NCBI GenBank assembly: GCA_016716265.1
Contig: JADJWQ010000001.1
Span: 682,001-746,000, forward strand
Length of the DNA stretch: 64,000 nucleotides
Source of the DNA: Planctomycetota bacterium
GTDB lineage: Bacteria > Planctomycetota > UBA1135 > UBA2386
Direction: 5' to 3'
Shown here piece by piece: positions 41,974-51,698 of the stretch. Positions within the stretch are counted from its first letter, which is position 1. Every line of letters begins with the position of its first letter. The translations under genes were made by a program, and so were the position numbers. A model generated the notes under the pieces. The model was not told where the DNA came from, made no database searches, and saw only the letters and a program-made list of their open reading frames with translations.

Positions 41974-43716
41974 ATGAAGCCCACCTCTCCGATCCACTCC
42001 TGCTGCGTCGCAATGCTCCTCACGGCGAGCGCCGTCGCGCAGGTCGTGCCGCTCACCCAGCGATCCTGGTCACCGCAGACGATCGACACCGACCGCATCG
42101 TCGCCGCCGACCTCGATGCCGACTTCCGCGACGACGCCGTGCTGGTCACCGCCGCCGGCCAGCTGATCCGCGGCGTCAACCCGGGCTCGGCGAAGGGCTT
42201 CTTCGCGCTGACCGGCGTCAGTGACGTGCACGACGCGGTGGCGGTGAGACGCGACGTCGGCGGCGACCTGATCGTCTCGGTCGACCCGACGCAGGGTCTG
42301 TGCGTGACGGGCCTGCGCCCGAATGGCTCGTCGCTCACGGTGCCGAGCCGCCCCACGCTGTGGACCGACGTCGTGCGCCTGCGCGTCGGCCACTTCGGCG
42401 GCGTCGTGCTCGCGGGCATCACGGCGGACGGCTCGACCGTCCGCCTCGCCGGATTCGACCCGACGACGCTGGGGTTCACGTCCCTCGGGAGCGTGCCGTT
42501 CACGGACCCGGTGCTCGACCTCGGCTTCGCGAAACGCGACCAGGACACGCGACCGCACCTCGCAGCCCTGACGGCGACGGCGCTGGTACGCAGGGACCTG
42601 AACGGCGCCACGCTGTCGTCGGTCGGCTCGACCGCACCCGAGGGCTCGATCGTCACGATGCCGGGCGGCCGCGACGTCGCCTGGGTCCGCCGCCAGGACG
42701 AGGAGTTGCCGTGGGAGCTGGTGCTCGAGCGCGACGGTTCGACCTCGGCGCCGGTCGCGCTCGTCTTCGCGAACCCCGCGATGGACGACCTGACGGTCGT
42801 CGACATCGACGTCGGCTACCTCGACGCCGACCCGCTGCCCGATCTGGTGATCGGTCAATCCGCGGTGGGCGCGCTCGCGGTCCTGTTCGGCACGCCTGCG
42901 GGCTACTCGCCTTCCTTCAGCAGCGTCGTCGATCTCCAGGACCTCCATTCACCGTCGACCACGATCCCGCCGGCACCGATCGTCGCGCGCGTCGACGGAT
43001 CGCTGCTCGACGGCCTGTTCTGCATCCAGCCGGGCAATCCCGCTCTCGACGTGGTCTACGAGGTGCCGCTGCCGAACCACCAGCTCCGCGGTGGCGACTG
43101 GGTCATCGACGTGACGGTCGAGCCGGAGTACACGCCGGGCAGCATCGGTGAACTCGACGTGGAGCTCACCATCCCGACGTCGCTCCGGAGCTGGGCCGAG
43201 CAGAACCAGCTCGACTCCGTGCAGATCACGGTCTGGGCCGGCACCGGGATCGTGGACAGCGCGGGGAACTACGAGCCCCAGACCGCCGAGATCGCGCCGC
43301 AGATCGTCAGCGACAGCTACTGGATGCTGCGCGGCTTCCAGTTCGAGGACCACGTCGTCAGCGTGCCCATCGACATCGGTCCCCGCGCTGCGACCGTCGA
43401 CTGGGACGGCATGCACCTGCTGCTGATGGTCCGCCTCGCGCGGATCTCGACCGGCCCGCATCCCGAGGTCCAGAACGCGTCGTTCACGGTGCCGTTCTGG
43501 GCGGCGATGGACCTGCCGGCGCCGAGCGGCTTCTTCACGTCACCGGTGACCGAGGGCAGCGTGTTCGACCCCGGCGACCCGGTGCGCGAGGTCACCACCG
43601 GCAACAACAAGAACATCGGCCGCTATCGCCGCGCGAGGCCGGTGTTCCCGGGCCTGCAGGGGCCGCCCTCGGGAAGCCCCCTGGTCGGGCGGGGAACGAC
43701 CGCCCCACCACAATGA
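41974..43716 (+). CDS. Secreted FG-GAP/VCBS-like repeat protein
   Basis: 580 residues from ATG (41974-41976). Signal peptide with SCCVAMLLTASAVAQ. Early blocks IVAADLDADFRDDAVLV and later DIDVGYLDADPLPDLVIGQ have the D-x-D-x-D-like calcium loops and hydrophobic ends of FG-GAP/VCBS blades, so a beta-propeller outside the cytoplasm is likely. The C-terminal 200 residues are a different beta-rich region (VEPEYTPGSIGELDVELTIP). The extreme end is Pro/Gly-rich. Probable surface or extracellular binding protein. A short GC hairpin (43687-43692 with 43700-43705) falls within its last codons, and the next gene is convergent. Confidence 0.75.
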   Translation: MKPTSPIHSCCVAMLLTASAVAQVVPLTQRSWSPQTIDTDRIVAADLDADFRDDAVLVTAAGQLIRGVNPGSAKGFFALTGVSDVHDAVAVRRDVGGDLIVSVDPTQGLCVTGLRPNGSSLTVPSRPTLWTDVVRLRVGHFGGVVLAGITADGSTVRLAGFDPTTLGFTSLGSVPFTDPVLDLGFAKRDQDTRPHLAALTATALVRRDLNGATLSSVGSTAPEGSIVTMPGGRDVAWVRRQDEELPWELVLERDGSTSAPVALVFANPAMDDLTVVDIDVGYLDADPLPDLVIGQSAVGALAVLFGTPAGYSPSFSSVVDLQDLHSPSTTIPPAPIVARVDGSLLDGLFCIQPGNPALDVVYEVPLPNHQLRGGDWVIDVTVEPEYTPGSIGELDVELTIPTSLRSWAEQNQLDSVQITVWAGTGIVDSAGNYEPQTAEIAPQIVSDSYWMLRGFQFEDHVVSVPIDIGPRAATVDWDGMHLLLMVRLARISTGPHPEVQNASFTVPFWAAMDLPAPSGFFTSPVTEGSVFDPGDPVREVTTGNNKNIGRYRRARPVFPGLQGPPSGSPLVGRGTTAPPQ

Positions 43717-43745
43717 GCGCCACCATCGGCGGCAGGTGACCGCGA

Positions 43746-46334
43746 TCACCGCACCTGCCCATTGCCGATCGCCTGCAGGCGGATCTCGCGCAGCAGGCGC
43801 GGCGAGCGACTGCCCTGCGCCAATGCGAGGCGCGCGCGGCGCAGCGCCTCGGCCACCGTGGCTCCACCGTTCCGAGCCGCGTGGAACGCCGCCGCGAGCG
43901 TCATGTGCTCCTCGAGCCGGAGGTCGCCGCCACTGAGGACGACGGCGCGCGCTCCGGCGCGCAGGAACGCGCCTGCGAGCGTGTTGTAGTGACCATCGCC
44001 GCGGCGCGGGTGCGCGCTCGCGGCACGGCACGCCGACAGCAGCACGACCGGCGGCACGCGTGGCAGGCGTCGGATCACGTCGGCCGACACGATGCCCAGA
44101 GGATCCGTATCGTCGCCCGCGACGGCGAGCACGGCGCCGATCTCACGGGCGTCGTCCCAGATCCCGTGCGCGAGCAGGTGCAGGCAGGCGACCCCGCTCA
44201 GGTCGGCGCGCAGGAGCGCGCCGACGGTGAACGCCCCGTCCAGGTCGACGTCGAGCGGGTGCTGTGCACACGCCTCCCGAAGCATGTCGACGTGCCGTAC
44301 GGCGAACGTCCGCGCGGGCTCGGTGACGCGAGGTGATGCAGGCTGAAGCGTGCCCCAGAACGACGTGCGGCCGCCGCCCGGATCACCCACCGTCGCCAGT
44401 CGCAACCAGGCGCCGAGCGACTCGCAATGGTCGATCGCCAGCCGCTCCCCGAGCGTCCGCGGAGCGCCGACCGCACCGGCATCAGCACCGGCGTCGGCGC
44501 CCGGGAGTTCGAGCACCTCGATCGGTGGATCGCCGACCAGATCCGCTCCGACCACCGTCATGCCGCTCCAACGTGCCATGCGCTCAGCGACGTCGTGCGG
44601 GAATGCGAGCTCCGCCAGCTCCACGGCGAGATCGTCGCAGCGCCGATCGCGCTCGCGTCCCGCGTCGAGCAGCGGTGTGAGCTCGCGCACCAGGATCTCG
44701 AGATCGCCCTTGCGCACCGTCTGGCCGACCACGAGTTCCTCCGCGTCGAGAGCGAACACCAGGGTCTCGCGAGCGGCCGGCAGGTAGACGAGCACGCCGT
44801 GGCCCGCCCCGAGCGCCGCGCGAACCGCGCCGGCGGTCGGTCGCTCCGCGGCGAGCGCGCGAGCCAGCGATGCGCGCGCCTGCACCGCCAGCGCGACGTC
44901 GAACGCGCGCTGGCGTCCCGCCGCGGTGTCGCCAGCCAGTGCGAGGCGCAGTCGGGCCAGCTCACCGACGACGCGCCGCCAGCGGTCGAGCATCAATCGC
45001 CCCACCCCTCCGTCGCGGAGGTTCAACGCGTCCCAGCGGCGCAGCAGCGCGCGGAACGCCGCCTCGTGGAGCTCCGCGCAGGCCGCGAGATCGCTGGCCC
45101 CGGTGGCGAGCGCAACGCGCGTGCTCAGCGCCGCGTGGTCGAAGTCGGCGAGGTCGGCGCGGTCCCGGTCGAAGCGTTCGACCGACAGCGGGGACTCCGC
45201 GTCCAGCTCGGTGAGATGGGACTCCGCGCCGTCGAGGTCGCCGCGATCGAGCGCGATCAGCACGCGCATCTGCATCGCCTCGCGGCGCAGCTCCGCCGGC
45301 AGGCGCTCGTCCGCCAGCGCGCTGGCGAGCAGCTCGTCCGCCTCGTCGGTGCGCCCGGCGAGATTGCGGAGCGCGAACGCGCGATACACGCGGATCGTCG
45401 CCGCGGCATCCGGTCCGTACGCCTCCACATCTTCCGTCGCCCGCACGACGCGGTCGAAGCGGCCGAGCCCGAGGCCTTGATCCAGCCGCAGCGTGTAGAT
45501 CTCGAATGCCTGCTGTGGATCGCCCGCGAGCTCGGCATGTCGAGCGGCACGCTCCAGCTCCCGGTAGGCCCGGTCGAACAATCCGTTGTCGAATCCGATC
45601 TGCGCGCGCGTGCCGTAGAGCTGCGCGAGCATGTCGTGACGACCGTCGCGCTCGGCGTGCGAGATCGTGCGATCGAGCAACGCGAGCGAGTCTTCGATCC
45701 GACCCGTCTGCGCGAGGAATTGCGCGAGCAGGCTACCACGCTCGAGCACCGTCAGCTCGTCGTCGGGAAAGCGCGCGGCGCATTCCTCGAGCACGTCGAT
45801 CGCGCGCGCGATGCGCCCTTCGTCGACGGCGACCCACGCCAGCAGGTAGGCGAGCGAGCCCGCCGCGCGCGGCGGACCTCGGCGCAGGACCGGGGTCGCG
45901 AGCTCGTCGATCGCGTCGACGCTGCGCACGTCGGGGAGCCCGGCATAGAACGCCAGCCCGACCGCGCGCGACAACGCGAGAGCCGCGGCGTCCAGATCGG
46001 CCTCCGGACGCGCGGGGTCCGGCTCGGCGAGCGCCGCCGACAGCTCGGCGAGCAGCTCCCGCAGCCCGGCGGCGAACGCCTCGAGGTCGTCGGCTCGCGA
46101 CAGCTCGAGGCGATCGAGACGCTCGCGCCAGGGGTCGGGCTCCGCCGCAGGGACGACCGCGGCCGGCTCGGGCCGCGACGCCGGCCCGTCGCGGGAGCCG
46201 CAACCCGGCACGCTCGCGAGCAGCGCCGCGGCGGCGAGCGAGCCGAGCGTCAGCGCAGCACGGCCCGCGACACGACCACGCGGACGCCCGCCGGCGTGTC
46301 CTCGCGCACCTCGACCCAGATCGGATTCGGCCAT
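43746..46334 (-). CDS. CHAT-domain protease with TPR-like repeats, probable lipoprotein
   Basis: 862 residues from ATG (46332-46334), overlapping the anti-sigma gene by 85 bases. The N-terminus has a basic stretch, then LTLGSLAAAALLASVPGCGS, a lipoprotein-like signal with cysteine near 45. Residues 100-520 are helical TPR-like pairs (for example FDRAYRELERAARHAELAGD). The C-terminal 300 residues are a CHAT (caspase-like) domain: CLHLLAHGIWDDAREIG (catalytic His), then PPVVLLSACRAASAHPRRGD (catalytic Cys), ending LAGAFLRAGARAVVLSGGDL. It should be a cysteine peptidase activated through protein-protein contacts of the TPR part. Encoded directly after a sigma/anti-sigma pair, it is probably part of their signalling. 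Confidence 0.85.
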   Translation of the reverse strand: MAESDLGRGARGHAGGRPRGRVAGRAALTLGSLAAAALLASVPGCGSRDGPASRPEPAAVVPAAEPDPWRERLDRLELSRADDLEAFAAGLRELLAELSAALAEPDPARPEADLDAAALALSRAVGLAFYAGLPDVRSVDAIDELATPVLRRGPPRAAGSLAYLLAWVAVDEGRIARAIDVLEECAARFPDDELTVLERGSLLAQFLAQTGRIEDSLALLDRTISHAERDGRHDMLAQLYGTRAQIGFDNGLFDRAYRELERAARHAELAGDPQQAFEIYTLRLDQGLGLGRFDRVVRATEDVEAYGPDAAATIRVYRAFALRNLAGRTDEADELLASALADERLPAELRREAMQMRVLIALDRGDLDGAESHLTELDAESPLSVERFDRDRADLADFDHAALSTRVALATGASDLAACAELHEAAFRALLRRWDALNLRDGGVGRLMLDRWRRVVGELARLRLALAGDTAAGRQRAFDVALAVQARASLARALAAERPTAGAVRAALGAGHGVLVYLPAARETLVFALDAEELVVGQTVRKGDLEILVRELTPLLDAGRERDRRCDDLAVELAELAFPHDVAERMARWSGMTVVGADLVGDPPIEVLELPGADAGADAGAVGAPRTLGERLAIDHCESLGAWLRLATVGDPGGGRTSFWGTLQPASPRVTEPARTFAVRHVDMLREACAQHPLDVDLDGAFTVGALLRADLSGVACLHLLAHGIWDDAREIGAVLAVAGDDTDPLGIVSADVIRRLPRVPPVVLLSACRAASAHPRRGDGHYNTLAGAFLRAGARAVVLSGGDLRLEEHMTLAAAFHAARNGGATVAEALRRARLALAQGSRSPRLLREIRLQAIGNGQVR

Positions 46335-46981
46335 GTCGTCAGCGCGGTCTCGACCGGACGCGGGCCGTCGACCGGGTTCCACCGCGGCGCGTCGAGTGAG
46401 CCACTGCTCGCGACCAGCGCACCGCCGTCGGCGGGGTCGCGATCGTACAGCCGGACCTCGTAGACCGCGTCGGTGCGGTCGCTCGCTTCCCACTCGAGTT
46501 CGAGCAACCCGCCCGGCAACGGTCGCCAGCGCAGCACCGCGGGTCCCTCGCCGCTGAGCCGGTACGGCTCGTCCGGAGCGACCTCGGGTGCCCCGCGGTA
46601 CTCCGCGGGATCGCTGCGGAACAGCGCGAGCCACAGGCCGAGCCCGAGCAGCAGCACCGCCGCGAAGGCGTAGGAGAGTGGAGCCAGCGGGCGCCGGCCG
46701 CGCGGCCGCGCCGCACCGCTCGCCACCGCCAGCCGCTGACGCGCCGCGCGCTCCACGCGCTCCTCGAGCGCCGCGAGCGACGGGTCTTGGGTCTCCAGCG
46801 CGCGGCGCTCCACTGCGCCGAGCGCATCGAGACGACGCTGCAGCTCCCGGATGTGCGGCACGCGCGGGTCGCCGCCAGCCGACTCGCGGTCGCCGGCGTC
46901 CGCCGCATCGTCCTCCCGCACGAGGCGCGCGATCAGCTCCTCGTCGCGCGGATCGAGCTCCGGCTCGTTGGATTCGCTCAT
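46250..46981 (-). CDS. Single-pass anti-sigma-like protein
   Basis: 243 residues from ATG (46979-46981), overlapping the sigma factor stop as ATGA. Residues 1-100 are acidic and helical, the part likely to bind the sigma factor in the cytoplasm; no zinc-finger motif is seen. One membrane segment at about 101-121 (APLSYAFAAVLLLGLGLWLA). The C-terminal domain is beta-rich, with LRWRPLPGGLLELEWEASDR and YEVRLYDRDPADGG resembling a fibronectin-III/Ig-like fold outside the cytoplasm. The coupling, topology and place after a sigma factor gene support an anti-sigma role; this is inference. Confidence 0.7.
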   Translation of the reverse strand: MSESNEPELDPRDEELIARLVREDDAADAGDRESAGGDPRVPHIRELQRRLDALGAVERRALETQDPSLAALEERVERAARQRLAVASGAARPRGRRPLAPLSYAFAAVLLLGLGLWLALFRSDPAEYRGAPEVAPDEPYRLSGEGPAVLRWRPLPGGLLELEWEASDRTDAVYEVRLYDRDPADGGALVASSGSLDAPRWNPVDGPRPVETALTTWPNPIWVEVREDTPAGVRVVVSRAVLR

Positions 46982-47574
46982 GCCCTGCCCCCCTCGTCGT
47001 GTGGCTCGCGACGTGCGGCGAGGATCGACTCCAGCCGGACCATGCCGCGGTAGTAGCGTGTCTTCGCCGTGTTGGCCGACAGGCCGAGCCGGGCACCGAT
47101 CTCCTCGAAGGTCAGGCCCTCGAAGTGCTTGATCCGGATCATCTCGGCCTCCACACCACCGACGCGCTCGAGCGCGCCGTGCAGCAGCTCGGCGTCCGCG
47201 ATCGCGGCGTCCGACTCCGGTCCGGCCACCGCAGGCAGCTCGTCCGTGGCGACGTCGATCGCGACCCGCCGCCGCAGCTTGCGGCGAACCCCGTTGAGCA
47301 GCTCCAGCCGACAGATCCGACAGACCCACGCCTCGAAGGGCGCGCGTCCCGCATAGTCGCCGAGCTTCCGCAGCACGACGACCGTCACGTCCTGCGCCAG
47401 ATCCTCGAGATCGTGCGCATCGAGCGGCCGCCCCAGGCGGACGTTCCAGGCGCTGACGATCCGAGGCACGCAGCGGAGTCTGTAGGCGAGCTCTTCGATG
47501 GCTGGAAGCTCCCCGCGAAGCGCAGCGGCGACCAGCGCACGGTCGGCCTGGACCTCGGGACAGGGTTGTTCCAT
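46978..47574 (-). CDS. ECF-type RNA polymerase sigma factor
   Basis: 198 residues from ATG (47572-47574); a long upstream extension in the same frame is repeat-derived. Region 2 is seen in LEDLAQDVTVVVLRKLGDYA and FEAWVCRICRLELLNGVRRK (the -10 recognition helix). Region 4 has EIGARLGLSANTAKTRYYRG, the -35 recognition helix-turn-helix. Region 3 is lacking, as expected for the extracytoplasmic-function group. Its anti-sigma follows by ATGA overlap, then the CHAT protease. It would direct transcription of this operon and other targets when released. Confidence 0.86.
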   Translation of the reverse strand: MEQPCPEVQADRALVAAALRGELPAIEELAYRLRCVPRIVSAWNVRLGRPLDAHDLEDLAQDVTVVVLRKLGDYAGRAPFEAWVCRICRLELLNGVRRKLRRRVAIDVATDELPAVAGPESDAAIADAELLHGALERVGGVEAEMIRIKHFEGLTFEEIGARLGLSANTAKTRYYRGMVRLESILAARREPHDEGGRA

Positions 47575-47794
47575 CGACGCGTCTGCAGCTCGGCGGGCGG
47601 TTCCGGAAATCGCGCCGCCCACGAGGGTCGAGGTTAGCGCCGCACGAGTCCGCGGCACCATGCGCGATCTCGCGGTCCCGCGCCGGGCCCGCCGGGCGCG
47701 CGGGGGGGATGGCCCGATCCCCGCTGCCAGCGAGGCGCCGCCTGCCGCCATCCGCCGCAGCGACCACCCGGGCGATGCCCGGCCGCGCGGCAGT

Positions 47795-47875
47795 GCACTC
47801 TGGCTGCCGACCAACCGGCAGCCCACCAACCGGCTGCCCACCGAGCGCCTGCCCACCGAGCGCCTGCCCACCAAG
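47795..47875. repeat. 15-bp tandem repeats before the sigma factor gene
   Basis: About five units of ACCRAVCGSCTGCCC type: 47795 (degenerate), 47810, 47825, 47840 and 47855; the last two are identical (ACCGAGCGCCTGCCC), and a partial unit follows at 47870. It lies between the tRNA-Arg terminator and the sigma gene, a 343-base gene-free stretch upstream of the sigma start. Confidence 0.7.
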
Positions 47876-47879
47876 ACAA

Positions 47880-47910
47880 GAGGGCCGGCACCATTACGGC
47901 ACCGACCCTC
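47880..47910 (-). terminator. Intrinsic terminator after tRNA-Arg
   Basis: On the minus strand AGGGTCGGTGCC pairs with GGTGCCGGCCCT (two wobble pairs, 5-nt loop, flanking G-C), followed by a T-rich tail CTTGTCTT. Correct side and distance to end the tRNA transcript. Confidence 0.7.
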
Positions 47911-47916
47911 TGCGTG

Positions 47917-47993
47917 TGGCATACCCGTCAGGACTTGAACCTGAAACCTCCTGATCCGTAGTCAGGTGCTCTATCCAATTGAGCTACGGGTAC
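47917..47993 (-). tRNA. tRNA-Arg (anticodon ACG)
   Basis: 77-nt cloverleaf on the minus strand including an encoded 3' CCA (47917-47919): acceptor GTACCCG/CGGGTAT (G-U at the first pair), D arm GCTC...GAGC, anticodon stem CCTGA/TCAGG with loop CTACGGA (anticodon ACG, reading CGN after A-to-I editing), and T arm TCAGG TTCAAGT CCTGA. Encoded CCA contrasts with the two tRNA-Gln genes of this window. Confidence 0.95.
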
Positions 47994-48071
47994 CCAGGAC
48001 GGGCCGCAGAGTCTAGCCGGCCGCCATGGAGGCGCAAGGGCGCGACCTGAGAAACCCGTGCTGCCGCCGGC

Positions 48072-48653
48072 TCAGCGCGAGGCGACGGCGGCCTCGATCG
48101 CAGCGAGGTGACGGGCGAGCACCACCTCCAGGGCGTGCAGGGCGCGGGCGTGCGGCACCAGGTTGGCGCGGGCCCGGCGGAAGATGACGGCCGACAGGGC
48201 GCCGCGCAGGAACTCGATCGCCGGACGGCCGACCGCCCGCAGTGCGGCGGCAGGGTCGTCGTCGGACGCGGCGAGCTGCGGCAACCACGCGTCGGTCACC
48301 ATCCCGCAGGTGCGGGCGCTGACGTCACCCGCGAGTATGGCGTTGATCCACAGCCGCGCGGCACGCAGGCGACGGTTGACGTCCCCAGGTCCCGGCTGGT
48401 CCGCACGCGCGATCCGCTGCAGCACGCGCTCGACGAGCAGGCGGGCCGTCGCACGGCCGGCGGAGACGGTGGCGCGCTGGAGCCAGACCAGGTCGCGGCG
48501 CACGGACTCCGGAAGCTCGGTCCCGACCTCGTCGTCGGCGGCCGCGAGCCAGGGGCTGTGCCGCAGGATCAGCGGCGGGGTGGGCCGCGACGCGGGCGGC
48601 GTAGGGGTCCGGACCGACGCCGCCGGGCGGCCGATCGACGACTTCGTCTCCAT
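48072..48653 (-). CDS. Helical protein of unknown function
   Basis: 193 residues from ATG (48651-48653). The first 40 residues are Pro/Ser/Thr-rich and probably flexible. From about 45 on it is alpha-helical, with RRDLVWLQRATVSAGRATARL, LWINAILAGDVSA and a C-terminal helix LHALEVVLARHLAAIEAAVAS. No signal, membrane segment or named domain is seen. The similar composition and codon use to its neighbours make it likely real. It lies alone between tRNA-Arg and the inverted-repeat region that precedes pabC's end. Confidence 0.55.
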   Translation of the reverse strand: METKSSIGRPAASVRTPTPPASRPTPPLILRHSPWLAAADDEVGTELPESVRRDLVWLQRATVSAGRATARLLVERVLQRIARADQPGPGDVNRRLRAARLWINAILAGDVSARTCGMVTDAWLPQLAASDDDPAAALRAVGRPAIEFLRGALSAVIFRRARANLVPHARALHALEVVLARHLAAIEAAVASR

Positions 48654-48695
48654 GGGGCCGGTTATCGGCCAGCCCGATGCCACCGCTGAAACCGG

Positions 48696-48839
48696 GACTG
48701 GCCCCAGAGACTGGCGGCCCACGTCTGGAGCCAGGCCGCGGGCCGCGGTGCTCGCGCCGTGACGTGTTGGCAAACCCACGGTCAAGTCGGTCCCGCTCGT
48801 CGACTTACGCCGAGGGACCGCCAGTCTGTGGGGCCAGTC
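48696..48839. repeat. 144-bp stretch bounded by 22-bp inverted repeats (MITE-like)
   Basis: 48696-48717 (GACTGGCCCCAGAGACTGGC...) matches the reverse complement of 48818-48839 at 21 of 22 positions, with 100 bases between. It occupies most of the gap between pabC and the helical protein gene. No coding frame or clear target duplication. Could be a small non-autonomous element or a paired regulatory structure. Confidence 0.6.
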
Positions 48840-48853
48840 TCCAGCCGGGGGCG

Positions 48854-49687
48854 TCAGCTCCGCTCGCCAGCCTCGAGCCCGGCTTCGAAGGCCGCCCGCA
48901 GGCCGGCGAGCGCGGCGTCTGCACGCGCGGGCGGCGCGGTGCCGACGACCGCGGCGAGCCGCGGTCCGCGCAGCGCGTTGACGAGCGCCACGACGGCACC
49001 GGGTGCGATCAGCTCCGCGGGCTCGATGCGGCGCTCGCCGAGCGCGAGGCCGCCGGCCCACAGCGCCGCGCGACCGACGCCGGGCAGCAGCGAGCCGTCG
49101 GCAGCCGGGGTCACCCAGGCGTCGCTGCCGGCGGGCAGCAGCAGCACGTTGGCGGTGGCGGTCTCGGCGACGCCGCCGTGCGTCGCGAGCACCAGCGGCT
49201 CGTCGCCGCCGCGGGTGTGCGCCTCGCGGGCGGCGAGTCGCCAGAACATGCGGCTCGTGGTCTTGACCGCGGCGGTCGGATCGCGCGGGTCGCGGCGTGC
49301 GCCGACGAGCGCGATGCCCACCACGGCGTCCGCCCCCGCGGCGAGCGGTTCGGCCGTCGCGACCGCGTGGGATTCGGTCAGCGTGAGCCGCAGGCGCAGC
49401 ACCGCGCCCGGTACCTGCGCGGCAGCGGCGCGCAGTGCACCGAGCAACGCTTCGTCCGGCGCGGGCAGACCCGCGCGCCGCGCGGCGTCGCGAAGTCGCG
49501 CCAGGTGGCGCGCCCACAGCGGCATGGTGATCCGACCGGCTCCGGCGGCGTCGCCGCGCACGCCGCGCAGGGTCTCGAACAGGCCCTCGCCGCGCGTGAA
49601 GGACGGGTCGTCGCACGGCACGGACGCCGCCTCGACGAGCTCGCCCGCGCCGTTCGCACTGCCGAGCCACACGCCGCGCGCGCTCAC
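48854..49687 (-). CDS. pabC: Aminotransferase class IV, probable 4-amino-4-deoxychorismate lyase
   Basis: 277 residues from ATG (49685-49687), overlapping the pabB stop as ATGA. Fold-type IV features: DPSFTRGEGLFETLRGVRG (the G-x-F-E-T start), VKTTSRMFWRLAAREA with the Schiff-base lysine in VKTT, and VAETATANVLLLPAG followed by LLPGVGRAALW. PabC removes pyruvate from aminodeoxychorismate to give p-aminobenzoate for folate. Coupling to pabB strongly supports this over branched-chain or D-amino-acid aminotransferase. Confidence 0.85.
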   Translation of the reverse strand: MSARGVWLGSANGAGELVEAASVPCDDPSFTRGEGLFETLRGVRGDAAGAGRITMPLWARHLARLRDAARRAGLPAPDEALLGALRAAAAQVPGAVLRLRLTLTESHAVATAEPLAAGADAVVGIALVGARRDPRDPTAAVKTTSRMFWRLAAREAHTRGGDEPLVLATHGGVAETATANVLLLPAGSDAWVTPAADGSLLPGVGRAALWAGGLALGERRIEPAELIAPGAVVALVNALRGPRLAAVVGTAPPARADAALAGLRAAFEAGLEAGERS

Positions 49688-50927
49688 CGTCGCACCGCAT
49701 CCACGTCCGTGCCGAGCGCGCGCAGCATGCCGGCGGCCTTGTGCAGCGTCTCCTCGTATTCGGCGGCCGGGTCGCTATCGGCGGTGACGCCGCCCCCCGC
49801 ATTGAGGCGCAGCCGGCCGTCCGCCGTCGCGACCATCGTGCGGATCGCGATGTTCAGGTGCAGCCGGGCGCCTGGGCCGAACCAGCCGACGGCACCGGTG
49901 TAGACACCGCGTCGCACGACCTCGAGCTCCTCGATGATCTCCAGACAACGCAGCTTCGGTGCGCCGGTGACGCTGCCGCCGGGGAACGTCGCGCGCAGCA
50001 GCTCACCGGTCGTCACGCCATCGCGCAGCTCGGCGCGCACGGTCGCGAACAGGTGATGCACCTGGGCAAAGCTCGCATGCTCCGGGAACGGCCCGACGTG
50101 CACGCTGCCGACTCGCGCGACCCGCCCGAGGTCGTTGCGCAGCAGGTCGACGATCATGGCGAGCTCGGCGAGGTCCTTGTCGCTGGCGAGCAGCTCGGCG
50201 AGCAGCCGCTCGTCGTCCGCGGGTGTCGAGCCGCGCCGGCGCGTGCCCTTGATCGGCCGCGTGCGCACGCTGTTGCCGTCGCGATACAGGAACTCCTCCG
50301 GCGAGCCGCTGAGGACCGCCAGCCCGTCGCCGGTCTCGAGGTAGGCCGCGAACGGTGCCGGCCCGACGGCGCAGAGCTGCTGGAACAACGCCCGCGGGTC
50401 TCCGCGCCATTGCGCGGTGAACGGCTGCGTCAGATTGACCTGGAACACGTCACCGGCGCGGATGTGCTCGACGACGCGCGCGACGCGCCGCTCGTAGTCC
50501 GCCCGAGCGACGTGCGGGGCCACGGAGGTGCAGGCCGGCAGGCCGGGCACCGGCGCGGGTGGTGGCGCGTCCGGGAAGCGCTCGACGCGCCGATGTGCGA
50601 CAAGATCGATCGCCGGCAATGCCAGGTCGTCCGGGATCGAGCGGGGCAGCGGCTCGACGGCGTCGCGCAGATCGAAGCCGAGGAAGCCGACGACCGGCAG
50701 CTCGCGATGGCGGTCGAGGAACGCGTCGATGCGCGCGAATGCGCCATCGAGCGCCGGAGCGTCGCCCGGGATCGTCAGCCGGTCGATCGGGCTGCCGAAC
50801 CACAATGCGGGCCGTTCGCCGCCGTCGGGGCCGGCCATCCCACAAGAGTGCAGCAGCGCGACCGGCTCGCCGCGCGGTGCGGCGCGCAACCGCTCGAACG
50901 GATCGGCCGGGGCGCCCGCCAATGGCG

Positions 50928-50931
<4 letters not shown>
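49684..50931 (-). CDS. pabB: Aminodeoxychorismate synthase component I
   Basis: 415 residues from GTG (50929-50931), overlapping the crotonase stop as GTGA. The chorismate-utilising core has VFQVNLTQPFTAQW, VRTRPIKGTRRRG (the PIKGT motif whose lysine decides PabB chemistry over TrpE), SDKDLAELAMIVDLLRNDLGRVAR and FPGGSVTGAPKLRCLEIIEEL. PabB forms aminodeoxychorismate from chorismate and ammonia. A partner glutaminase (pabA) is not in the window. Anthranilate synthase is the alternative, but the lysine motif and pabC favour PabB. Confidence 0.88.

Positions 50932-51694
<763 letters not shown>

Positions 51695-51698
<4 letters not shown>

Noticed and set aside
43687..43705. Terminator hairpin at the end of the FG-GAP-like gene
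   Set aside because: The stem is only six base pairs and lies inside the coding end; noted with the gene instead.
46978..47922. Sigma factor starting at 47922 with a repetitive N-terminal extension
   Set aside because: The extension is made of the 15-bp repeat array and reads through the tRNA terminator; the ATG at 47574 fits ECF family length.
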